A program made the translations under genes and the position numbers. From NCBI RefSeq assembly GCF_949987535.1, contig NC_080073.1:23928116-23992115 (forward strand): a DNA stretch of 64,000 nt, given 5' to 3'. Below, one piece after another: positions 53,405 through 62,755 of this stretch. The notes beneath the pieces were generated by a model. The model did not search any database. It saw only the letters and a program-made list of their open reading frames with translations, and was not told where the DNA came from. Every line of letters starts with the position of its first letter. Position 1 is the stretch's first letter. The DNA is from Balaenoptera acutorostrata. Its lineage: Eukaryota > Chordata > Mammalia > Artiodactyla > Balaenopteridae.

Positions 53405-53603
53405 AATTGGATGTCAGGCAAACCTTGGTTTAGATATTTACTAGCTGGGTTCTATGGGCAAATTGCTTAGCCTTTCTGAATCTCAAAGTTAAAAGAGGAA
53501 AATATATACCTTACAGGGCTGCTGGAGGTTAATATTTATGTATCCCCACGTATTGTGCCTGAGGCAAAGCAGATGCTCAATAAAATTAGTTATTATTTTT
53601 CTA
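53405..53603 (+). repeat. MIR
   Basis: 'TTTACTAGCTGGGTTCTATG', 'AAATTGCTTAGCCTTTCTG', 'CAGGGCTGCTGGAGG', 'GCAGATGCTCAATAAAATTA'. Confidence 0.72.
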
Positions 53604-53768
53604 GAAATAGTGGCAAAAGCATCTCAAGCTGGGATATCCTTTCAACCATTTCATTAGAGTAAAATCCTTGCAGTTACTATTCTTGCAACTAGGACTGTCA
53701 TATGTGACCGTTCAGATTATGCCCTGCACAGCTTCTAGGGTAGTCATTGACCTGGAAGTCTATGTGAA

Positions 53769-53787
53769 TAGTGCCCCCTGGGGTTGT
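53769..53787 (-). promoter_or_regulatory. CTCF-like motif
   Basis: On the minus strand ACAACCCCAGGGGGCACTA matches about 15 of 19 positions of the recalled consensus, with an intact CAGGGGGCACTA half. By-eye call. Confidence 0.35.
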
Positions 53788-53940
53788 GCAGTGTACAACC
53801 TTCACAACTCTACATGGACGCTCTGCTTACACCCAGGATCCTAAACTTAAATCCTTTTTAATCTTTGGTCTTTAGATAAACATGTCCTGTTTTTGTTCAT
53901 GAGACCTTCCCCCAGTTGGGCTTTTTTTCAGCGGTATTTG

Positions 53941-54163
53941 TCAGAGGTTAGCAGATTTCCACCTGCAGGCCTAATCTGGCCTGCAGCCTGTTTTTGTAAG
54001 TAAAGTTTTATTGGACTGTAGTTATACCTGTTCATTTATGTATCATCTATAGCTACTTTTGAGCTACAGTGGCCCAGTAGAGTAGTTGCAAGAAAGACTC
54101 TATGGCCCACAAAGCTGAAAATATTTACTCTCTGGCACTTTACTGGGAAAGTCTGTTGACCTC
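53941..54163. mobile_element. hAT-type nonautonomous element
   Basis: 'GTTAGCAGATTTCCACC', 'AATCTGGCCTGCAGCCTG', 'AAAGTTTTATTGGACTG', 'GGCCCACAAAGCTGAAAATA'. Same family as 30305. Confidence 0.72.
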
Positions 54164-55150
54164 TGGTGTTGATGACCGACTAGCCAAATATCTGTTTATC
54201 TTAATTCCAGGGAAAGTTAATGGCTGATGCCTGTTTGTTTGTTTGTTTTTCTCTCACACTTCTTACGTTGCTGGGCCAGGAGGTGGGGTAGATGTTTTTC
54301 TTGATCCTAGTTGCCACTTCCAGACCATTCTCCTTCCTTCCTCTCCCAAATCCCTACAGCTCTGAAACTCATGATTTTAGATTCTCCCATCCACCGCCCC
54401 GCCCCCCACCCCATTGTGGCAGCCATCTACCCATCCCTGAAAATGTTATCTCCCGGCTCACTGTAACTCTCTCAATAATCTTCCCATTGTAATTCTTGGT
54501 AATTGTCACAGTCATTTTCATAAAAGATCATAAATGATCTTTCCATTATCTTGGCCTCTCAGGCCCTAAATCAGATCACCTCCAGTGATTTTGCTTTTAT
54601 TCAACGTTCAACCATGTCTGGAGGGCTAGACCTCCATCTTCCACACGCTCTCAGCCGCTGACTCCCGTGGTCATTTCCAGCCTAGTCTTTGCCAACTAGA
54701 GCAACCCCTGCCCAATCAGGCTTCTCAGCTCACTTCCTGTAGCCCTCTGACTTCAGTGACTTCCAAACCCTGGGACGTATTCCACTGATGCTACACCACC
54801 CTTTTCACGGTCCCTCACCCCTTTCTGTCTTCACATCCCTTACTGCCTGGCTTACACATCATGGCCTTTTGTTATAATTACTCTTTAGCATAGAGTCTCA
54901 AGTCCCCCTGCCCCTTCACTGCTTCATAATGAGCTTCCGGCAAAGCCTGAGTCCTGGTGATGTCCAGTACTGGAGCAGACTACAGCTGAGCACAGGAATT
55001 GGACTGAAGAGACACATATAGCTGCGGCCACTTTCATTCATGTTCTCTAACCTCGAGTGGACATTTATGTTCCCTGGTCATCCCTCACTCCCACTCTCGT
55101 AGATGATTTTTTCATGCCTTGTCATGGCTCACTGAACTTCAAACACCTCC
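54164..55150. other. Pyrimidine-rich unassigned stretch
   Basis: Long CT-rich sequence continuous in style with the L2 that follows, but no part matches L2 well enough to call. Confidence 0.35.
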
Positions 55151-55830
55151 ACCTGTATTCTCTTTCTCAGTGATCTTGCCTCCTGTTTCATGAAGGAAAA
55201 GAAGCCTCCGCAGACTTCCAGCAACAAAGCTACTTGCTTCTTTGCCGTATGATCTGCCTTCCAGCTTATTTAAGGCTCCGCGGTCCTAGCTAAGATCAAC
55301 CTCTCCATTTTTCCACTAGAGTCCATCCCCTCTTGCCTATTCAAAAATATCTGAATTCTTGAATTCAAATCTCCACATTTCTCCCCTTCCTTAGTACATT
55401 ATTTGTTCTTCCCATTTTATACAAGAATATTTCCATCATTGCAAATATCATGTTATTCCTCTCATCTTTTGACTCTCTTTCCCTCTTCAGCGACCATCCA
55501 TTATTCTGTTCCCCTTTAGAGCACAAATTCTCAAAACTGTTATCTATCCTCATGGTGCCCAATTTTTACCTTCAGTTCTCTCTTTAACATTCTCTTCATG
55601 CTTTTATTACCTTTACTCCACCCAAAGTGCTCTTGCCAAGGTGACAGATGAAATCTGTATTGCTAAATCCAGCAGTCGGTTTGTAGTTCTCACTATGACC
55701 TTCTGAAAGTATTTGACATGGCTGACTGTTTCTTCCACTTAGCTTCCAGACATCATGTTCTCCTCGGGGAGGGGGTGCCTCAGTCATGGGAAAGAACAAT
55801 CTAAAAGAGCCTGAGGTGCATCTGGATTGA
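55151..55830 (+). repeat. L2 ORF2 reverse-transcriptase region, decayed
   Basis: 'CCAAGGTGACAGATGAAATC', 'TGCTAAATCCAGCAGTCGG', 'AAAGTATTTGACATGGCTGA' follow the L2/CR1 reverse-transcriptase region: the bases encoding the conserved AAFDTVDH-type motif survive as KVFDMAD after a stop. No open frame remains. Confidence 0.55.
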
Positions 55831-55861
55831 CTGTATGGAATGCAAGAGGAGACTCCTTTTA

Positions 55862-56155
55862 ATTGTTTTTTTTTTTTTAATTTTATTTATTTATGGCTGT
55901 GTTGGGTCTTCGTTTCTGTGCGAGGGCTTTCTCTAGTTGTGGCAAGCGGGGGCCACTCTTCATCACGGTGTGCGGGCCTCTCGCTATCGCGGCCTCTCTT
56001 GTTGCGGAGCACAGGCTCCAGACACGCAGGCTCAGTAATTGTGGCTCACGGGCCTAGTTGCTCCGCGGCATGTGGGATCTTCCCAGATCAGGGCTCGAAC
56101 CCGTGTCCCCTGCATTGGCAGGCAGATTCTCAACCACTGCGCCACCAGGGAAGCT
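55862..56155 (-). mobile_element. CHR-type SINE (form A)
   Basis: Poly-T at 55867-55879, body to 'CACCAGGGAAGCT'. Target duplication GAGACTCCTTTTA at 55849-55861 and 56156-56168. A 105-codon plus-strand frame is antisense SINE. Confidence 0.93.
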
Positions 56156-56299
56156 GAGACTCCTTTTATAGAAGCCTCATCCTTGTAAAATGGACGCTTT
56201 ATCTGAAATGCAATGGCCCTCTTGTTCCTGTGATGCCCCTTGTGGCTAAGAGGGACGTGGGGTGGAGGGATGGAGGTGGGGAGAAGGGTGAGCCCTGAG

Positions 56300-56450
56300 T
56301 TGAGTCCTTAAGGAGCTTGTGACCTTGGCCAGGTTACCTATAACGTCCAAGCCTCAGGTTTCATATTGGTAACGTGTAGATGGGAATACCTACTACATAG
56401 GCTTGTTGTAAAGAATAAATGAATTTGTGTTAGAGAAAGCCTGGGATCCT
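56300..56450 (+). repeat. MIR
   Basis: 'TGTGACCTTGGCCAGG', 'GCCTCAGGTTTCATATTGG', 'GGCTTGTTGTAAAGAATAAA'. Confidence 0.65.
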
Positions 56451-56714
56451 AATTACAAACTAAAATGCCTGTCAGGGTGGGCAGGAAGGAAATATAAATT
56501 AAGACAGTCAGCAGATGCCTAACCCCTGAAGGCAGGTCATATTTAAAACTTGAAAATAAACACACCAGGTCAAATAAATCAAGTTCGGCCCACCTTTTTA
56601 CTGGGCTGGTGGCTGAAACACGGGGGGTATTCAGTTAACATTAGACCCCCTTTCTTTCGGAAACTCACCTTGATCAGTCAGTCATGCAATCAACCTACTG
56701 TGTTTCATGCCCAT

Positions 56715-56910
56715 GACATTCATTCAGCACATCTGTCCTCAGCCCCCTCCGCGCCAGGCACTGTGCAAGGTCAAGTGGTGGTCCCTTCTCTCAGGCTCCA
56801 TTTCTACTATTAGAGAGGCTGACTGACAAACTGTGAAAATAATTGCCAACTGTGAAAAGTGTTATGAAGACAAACAGAGGGATGCGATTAAAAAGAAAAA
56901 AGTGGAAGAG
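56715..56910 (-). repeat. L2
   Basis: 'TTCATTCAGCACATCTG', 'CGCCAGGCACTGTGCAAGG', 'GAAAAGTGTTATGAAGAC'. Confidence 0.65.
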
Positions 56911-56939
56911 GAGCTGGGAATCCACTGTAATAAAAAGGA

Positions 56940-57041
56940 AGTATATGAGACTGATGGCTAAGAGCTTGAGTTCTGGAGTCTGATTTCCTGGCTCTGTGAC
57001 CTTAGGCAACTTCCTTATCCTTTCTGTGCCTTAGTATGCTA
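56940..57041 (+). repeat. MIR, left part
   Basis: 'TTGAGTTCTGGAGTCTG', 'CTGGCTCTGTGACCTTAGGC', 'TTTCTGTGCCTTAGTA'. Continues at 57693 with 'TTATAAAATGAAGATAATAA'. Confidence 0.78.
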
Positions 57042-57692
57042 CCGGCAGACCTCGTTTTATTGAACTTCACTTTATTGCACTTCACAGATACTGTGTTTTT
57101 TACAAATTGAAGGTTTGTGGCAACCCTGTGTCAAGCAAGTCTATTGGTGCCATTTTTTCCAACAGCATTTGTTCGCTTCATGTCTCTGCGTCACGTTTTG
57201 GTAATTCTCTCCATGTTTCAGACTTTTTCATGACTATTATATTTGTCATAGTGCTCTGTGATCAGTGATCTTTGATGTTAGTACTATATGACTCACTGAA
57301 GGCCCAGATGATGGTTAGTGTTTTTTAGTAATAAAGTATTTTTTACTGAAGGTATGTCCATTGTTTTTTTAGACATAAGCCTATTACACACTTAATAGAC
57401 TACAGTATAGATAAACATCCCTTTTCTTTTTCTTTTCCACTATGGTTTATTACAGGATATTGAGTATAGTTCCCTGTGCTACATAGTAGTACCTTGTTGT
57501 TTATCCATTCTATATACAATGGTTTGCATCTGCTAATCCTAAACTCCCAACCCATCCCCCGCTCCCTCTGGCAACCACAAGTCTGTTCTCTAAAACATCA
57601 GTTTTATATGCACTGGAAAGCCAAAAATTCACGTGACTTGCTTTATTGAGGTGGTTGGGACCTGAACCTGCATTATCTCCAAGGTATGCCCA
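57042..57692 (+). mobile_element. Tigger1-type nonautonomous DNA transposon in MIR
   Basis: Left 'GCAGACCTCGTTTTATTG' and right 'TATCTCCAAGGTATGCC' are Tigger1 ends; the transposase region is missing between 'AGTGATCTTTGATGTTAG' and 'AGGCCCAGATGATGGTTAG'. TA flanks it at 57040-57041 and 57693-57694. A short L1 piece sits at about 57420-57590. Confidence 0.82.
57420..57590 (-). mobile_element. L1 3' UTR piece inside Tigger1
   Basis: 'TATGGTTTATTACAGGATAT', 'CAACCACAAGTCTGTTC' is a reversed L1 3' UTR. It lacks the last part of the UTR and begins with a CTTTT-rich run. Flanks TAAACATC and TAAAACATC suggest a short target duplication. Confidence 0.72.
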
Positions 57693-57830
57693 TATTTTAT
57701 AAAATGAAGATAATAACAGTTCCTACCTGATAGGACTATTGAGAGGATTAAGTGAGTTAGTGCATTTAGAGCACTCAAGTCATTCGCTAGCACATAGTCG
57801 GTACTCAGGTAAATTAGCTATATGGCAGGC
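57693..57830 (+). repeat. MIR, right part
   Basis: 'AATGAAGATAATAACAG', 'AGGATTAAGTGAGTTAGTGC', 'CTAGCACATAGTCGGTAC'. Confidence 0.75.
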
Positions 57831-57974
57831 AAAATGTTCTAGATGTGAATTTGAAAACTAAGGTTCTAGTAAGGTGACCAACTTGTCCTGATTCACCTAG
57901 AACTTTCCCTGTATTAGTGCTGGAAGTCATATTCCCTGGGAAACCCCTCAGTTCTGGGCAAATCTAGATGGTTG

Positions 57975-58245
57975 GTCACACTAGGTCTACTTCCAGCCTC
58001 TAACTAGCTGTGTGACTTTGAGGCCATCTTATGCCTTCTCTGGGTCTGTAAAATGAGGAGTTCAGACTAGATGGGTGGTTCTCAAACTTCATCACGTATG
58101 AAAATCTCTTGTTGTTAAAACATGGGATGCGGAGCCCCGCCCCAGAGTTTCTGATCCAGCAGGTCTGGGGTGGATCCTGACCCACGGCACTAGATGGTCA
58201 CGAAGGTCCGTTTGTCTTCCAACAGTCTGTGATTCTGTGTTTGCT
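57975..58245 (+). repeat. MIR (MIR3-like), split by a MER5-type element
   Basis: 'TCTAACTAGCTGTGTGAC', 'GGTCTGTAAAATGAGG', then after 58189 'GGTCACGAAGGTCCG' and 'GTCTGTGATTCTGTG'. Confidence 0.72.
58075..58189 (+). mobile_element. MER5A-type element, right terminus missing
   Basis: 'GTGGTTCTCAAACTTC' start, 'GCCCCAGAGTTTCTGATCC', 'AGCAGGTCTGGGGTGG'. The 8-bp duplication CTAGATGG is intact at 58067-58074 and 58190-58197. Confidence 0.75.
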
Positions 58246-58314
58246 TCCTGTCAGCTGCTCATGGTCTTTATGGGAAAAGGAGGTTCATGGACAGAAAACC
58301 GTGCATTCCGTCAG

Positions 58315-58440
58315 TCAGTCATTTATTCATTCAGCACTATTTCTTGAACACCTGCTGTTTATCCAGTACTGTTCTAGCTGCTGGGGATCTAGTAGTCCAC
58401 AGCACCACAGCTTGTTATGGCAGGGAGTTGGCTAGCTGGG
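58315..58440 (-). repeat. L2
   Basis: 'CATTTATTCATTCAGCAC', 'ACTGTTCTAGCTGCTGGGG'. Confidence 0.62.
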
Positions 58441-59155
58441 CTTTGTACCCTGCACAGCCCTGCCCCTCCCAGATGTCATGCACGGTAAAGACTCTTAAGT
58501 AATGAGAGCTGGAGAACAGTGTAAGATAACACAAAGAAGTAGTAAGCACTGCCTTACAGACCTTAAAGAGTAAGCATACAGCCACCTGGGGGGGAGGGGT
58601 AAGCTAGTCTGTGCCCAAGAGCTACAACCCCCCTACCACCCTCACCCCCTACTGAACACCCACCCCCTAACTCCCTACCTCAGTGTCAGTTTTATGGCCG
58701 GGACTCCATTTTTTGAGATTCATCCATTTGTCTCTTATGAAAAATAAGGTAAACCCTTTAAGCCTTATTTGATTTTTTTTCAGGAAGAATAGAATAGGAC
58801 TTCCATGATTTCATCCTTTCAGTTATTTTATTTTGCTGCCAGCCACATGGGAGAAGCTATCTTTTATAAATAAGCAGATACTCTGCATTTCTCTCGTACG
58901 AATTTCCAAGCGGGGAGGAAGAGAGCTCGTTTTGTGGCCTGCTGAAGAGTCAGAATATTTATTACCCAAGAAGTTTTGTTCAACCGCGTCAGCCAGTTTG
59001 TGTGTTGCATTCAATCAAAGGTCCTGACAAACACGCAGGGAAGGTCAACTAATAACACTAATTTTCTGGACACTCCTAATGACAGGTTTATTTGATTAGA
59101 CTTTATTCCCCCCTCCCTCCCATCTACTCACATTTTATTGCACGTCCACTTAGCC
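58441..59155. other. Single-copy noncoding block
   Basis: A C-rich run at 58627-58675 and a possibly conserved AT-rich part at 58800-59100. No exon or repeat recognised. Confidence 0.42.
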
Positions 59156-59159
59156 ACAT

Positions 59160-59465
59160 TTGTTGTTTCAGGTACCTACGACTGCAGAACCCAGCACCCC
59201 AAAAGTCAGTGGCTTAAAACAAGGTCTGTTTTTATTGGTTCCCATTTTGTGGGTCAGGAACTTGGGCTAGGTTCAGTGGGGATGGCTTATCTCTGCTCAT
59301 GTTGTGCTCACACATGTCAGAACTGGCATGGTGTCACTTCCACCACATTCTGTTGGTCAGAGCAAGTCACAAGACCATCCCAGGTTCAAGGAGGGAGGGG
59401 ACATTTACTCCACGTCTTGATGGGAGAAATTATTGGTGGCCATTTTTGCAATATCCTTGCCTTCT
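59160..59465 (-). mobile_element. MaLR-like LTR
   Basis: 'AGTCAGTGGCTTAAAAC', 'CATTCTGTTGGTCAGAGCAA', 'GTCACAAGACCATCCCAGG', 'GGTGGCCATTTTTGCAAT' follow one reversed LTR family. LTR only. Confidence 0.7.
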
Positions 59466-60050
59466 CTGAATCTTAGTTAATGCACTTCAAATAAGACAAA
59501 ATAGTGGTTTTTTGGGTGAGGGGGTCTTGTCTTTGACTTATAGCATCTAAATCCAAGAAGAGTGTCAGAACTCCCTCAGGGAAATAAGGATATTTAAATG
59601 ATTACCTAAAGAATGTAGCTCATGGATAAGAATGACAGTGAAAAGGGTATAATATGTCTGGCTGTACATTTATGATAAATTTGAAATGTGTCAAAAACCC
59701 AACTGTCCTTTTGGAAACAAATATAACGGGCCATAAAATTCTCTGAATGCTTCTTATTAGCCTGAATGCATCTCAAAGAAAAAGAGAATTGAACGGCACA
59801 AGAGGATTTGACCAAAAATCTCATGGGCAGCAGATGTTTTGAATGGTCTTCAGTTGAGGGGCAATAATGCCAACCACATGCCTGCCTATATTTTGGAAAT
59901 TATTTTACTAAGGGCTTGTGAAAATATGGAAAATGTACACACAAGCACATAAAAATGCATAAAGTGTGAAGAGTATGGTCTATCCTTGTGGCAGCAACGG
60001 GAAAGACAGTCACAGGAGGTGTGTATATGGGATGTATAAGGTGACCTGGT
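59466..60050. other. Single-copy noncoding stretch
   Basis: No repeat or exon recognised. Confidence 0.4.
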
Positions 60051-60054
60051 GCTT

Positions 60055-60165
60055 CTTAATCCTTAAATGTGCAAACGAATCACCTGGGGACCTTGTTTAA
60101 AAGCAGATCCTGATCCAGTGGGTCTGGGATGGGAGCTGAGATTGGAGTTTCTGACAAGCTTTAGG
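60055..60165 (+). mobile_element. MER5A-type fragment
   Basis: 'CGAATCACCTGGGGACCTTG', 'GATCCAGTGGGTCTGGGATG'. Confidence 0.7.
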
Positions 60166-60274
60166 TGCGTAGATGCACGGATTTGACGAGAAAGATTATA
60201 CACGATGGGGGATAAGGGGATGCATGATACGTTTCCTTCTTTACAGAGCAGGTAAAGGTCAGGCAGAAAATGTT

Positions 60275-60400
60275 GCCTCTATGCCTACCATGTGCCTGAA
60301 ACTGGGCTAAAACTCAGGCTCTGAACTTAATGAGCTGCCAGTCTAGAAGGAATGATAAACACAAAAAATAATTCCAATAGAGAGTGCTGAGAGAGTGGTG
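60275..60400 (-). repeat. L2
   Basis: 'CCTACCATGTGCCTGAAACT', 'TAATGAGCTGCCAGTCTAG'. Confidence 0.55.
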
Positions 60401-60439
60401 GGTTAACTGTGATTCTGCTGAGTTAACTGTTAATTAGCA

Positions 60440-60645
60440 GCGGCTTTGAGCTCCTGAACCACTAACGAGGATGTGGCTTGGGTTAGTTGATTGACGAGAG
60501 TCTTGGGATCTTCATCTATAAAATGATGTTTCCGATGCCTGCCTCCTAGAATTCATATGTGACTTGAGTGAAATTAAGCCATAAAGTGAAATAATGCCTC
60601 ACGCATAGTAAGTGCTCAGTAATGATTAACTTTTATTATTATACA
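60440..60645 (+). repeat. MIR
   Basis: 'TCTTCATCTATAAAATGATG', 'CTCACGCATAGTAAGTGCTC', 'AGTAATGATTAAC'. Confidence 0.6.
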
Positions 60646-60884
60646 AGTCCTGCCATGTATGGTGGAGGAAAAGGCCAGTATATTTATCTTTAAAATTTTT
60701 TGCTTATTAATCAGAGAGGAAGTTCAGAAAAGCAATTCACAAGTATGGAAAAGGAAAGCAGTTATGTCCATTCTCACAAGATCCTTGAGAAACAAGCATC
60801 ATGACCCATCTCCTAAGACATTTACTGAATGTAAAGCGTGTGTGATGACGGTTGAAACGGAACTTTAATTTAAGGTTCCATTTA

Positions 60885-60970
60885 TTCTTGACCCTGTGAG
60901 ACCTTGACACATCATTTAACCTCGGCTTTCTCATCTGTAAAGTGGGAACAATAATAACTGTCATAGTCAA
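60885..60970 (+). repeat. MIR, left part
   Basis: 'CTTGACACATCATTTAACC', 'CTTTCTCATCTGTAAAGTGG'. Interrupted by the SINE. Confidence 0.72.
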
Positions 60971-61324
60971 GGCTTCCCTGGTGGCACAGTGGTTAAGAAT
61001 CCGCCTGCCAATGCAGGGGACACGGGTTCGAGCCCTGGTCCGGGAAGATCCCACATGCCACGGAGCAACTAAGCCCATGCGCCACAATTACTGAGCCTGC
61101 GCTCTAGAGCCCGTGAGCCACAACTACTGAGCCTGCCTGCTGCAACTACTGAAGCCCACCCGTCTAGAGCCTGTGCTCTGCAACAAGAGAAGCCACCGCA
61201 GTGAGAAGCCCGCGCACCGCAACGAAGAGTAGACCCCGCTCGCCGCAACTAGAGAAAAGCCCGCCCGCAGCAACAAAGACCCAACGCAGCCAAAAATATA
61301 AATAAATAAATTTATTTAAAAAAA
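60971..61324 (+). mobile_element. CHR-type SINE (long form B)
   Basis: Full body, B box GGTTCGAGCCC, (AAATA)n tail. 18-bp target duplication AATAACTGTCATAGTCAA (60953-60970) and AATAACTGTCATCTTCAA (61325-61342), two mismatches. Confidence 0.94.
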
Positions 61325-61389
61325 AATAACTGTCATCTTCAAAGTTGATGAGGCTTAAATGTCATAACGGATATTTGGTGTCCTCAGAG

Positions 61390-61545
61390 CCAGCTTGAAA
61401 TCTTGGCCTCGTTACTTATTAGCTTGTGTGGCCTCGAGCATTTTTCTCAGCTTCTACCTCAATGAAAAAAGTACCTAAAGCACTCTGCCAAATGACAGAT
61501 ACAGAATAAGTGCTCTGTAGATGACAGCTGTTGTTATGATGTGAC
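61390..61545 (+). repeat. MIR
   Basis: 'CGTTACTTATTAGCTTGTG', 'AGCACTCTGCCAAATGACAG', 'AGAATAAGTGCTCTGTAG'. Confidence 0.6.
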
Positions 61546-62599
61546 CTTGCTTTGAAAAATAGAAGGTATATGACTTCATGAAGACTATTATTATGAGAAA
61601 TGTGCTGTTCTTTATATACATTGAGGTGTTGCTTCTGAGTTGCTGGTAGTAAAGCATAAACTTTGATTTCCCGCCCCGCTCCTCTTTCACGTGTGGCTCC
61701 AAGTGATAATTGGAAAGGCAGCCGATTGGTAGTGAGAGGTACGGCCTCTGGTGATGATGTAATGACCCGTCTCTTCATCGTTGGAGCAAAGAGGTTGCCT
61801 CTTACACTGATCATCACTCCAGAATCTCAGAATTTTGAAATGCTCCCAGCTTCCGTAAAGTTTTTCTTCATTCTTTCAGTGAACCAGTTAAAATTGCAAG
61901 GACAAGCATGCAGGGTCTAGTTTGTGTTAGAAGGTAGACTCTAGTGGTTTGGGGCCCCTGGTTGATGCTGCTCTGTAGGAATGGAAGGGGACACGGGCAG
62001 GGGCCCAGATGAGCTTCAGGCATCGGCCATTCTTGCTGCGGAAATGCAGTGACTGCAGCCTGGCACCGTTGGGGCGGTAACCAATATTCCAGTAGCCAGG
62101 GATTGCACAATAAAGCATACGTCTCCCCACCTCCACCAAAGGGAAAACGTTGGGATGGGGAACACAGAAATCTCCAAATTGTCTCTTCGTATATTCCATC
62201 CCTGGACTCATAAGCTTCGTCTGTTACCTCGTCTACCCATCCGTGTCATTGACAGGAGTATTAGGAGGAAGGAGTTAATGAGTACTCAGCTTTATTTTCC
62301 CTGGAAGAGAGATACAAAACAGGCTCAAAGCAGGGCTGTCATCACCCTGCAAGTCTTCAGGGGTTTTATAGGTAATTATTAACCCTTTGTGGCATGCCTG
62401 GGGGAGAAAACCCTCTTATGCTGAAAGCACCTACTAAGATTTCCCATCTATGGTATGTACCTGGACCCTCAAATTTTTTCAGAGTTAAAATTCAATAATA
62501 CCTTAAAAATAAGCCTTCGATATATGTAGCCCCAAACAGTTGATAAAGCCCCCCAGGTCCTATACCAAAATGAATCCTTCCTTAACTGTCTTGACACTC
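61546..62599. other. Single-copy noncoding block
   Basis: 1 kb with no recognised repeat. A minus-strand frame of 94 codons (61927-62211) has no recognised domain and no clear splice acceptor upstream. Confidence 0.38.
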
Positions 62600-62755
62600 A
62601 GGTCAGAAGTACCATTCTCCTTGTTTTCCATTTGAGAAAACTGAGGCTTAAAGAAAGGAAATAACTGGGCAAAGGTTTCATGGGTAGCAAGGCTTGGCTA
62701 GAATCCAGGTCTTCTGAATACGGCCCTGGTGCTCTTTTAATGTACTGAACATGGT
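62600..62755 (-). repeat. MIR
   Basis: 'TTTGAGAAAACTGAGGC', 'GCTAGAATCCAGGTCTTCTG', 'ACGGCCCTGGTGCTCTTTTA'. Confidence 0.7.

Noticed and set aside
1752..61324. tRNA genes suggested by repeated GGTTCGAGCCC boxes
   Set aside because: Every instance is the B box of a CHR-type SINE with an A-rich tail, not a folded tRNA.
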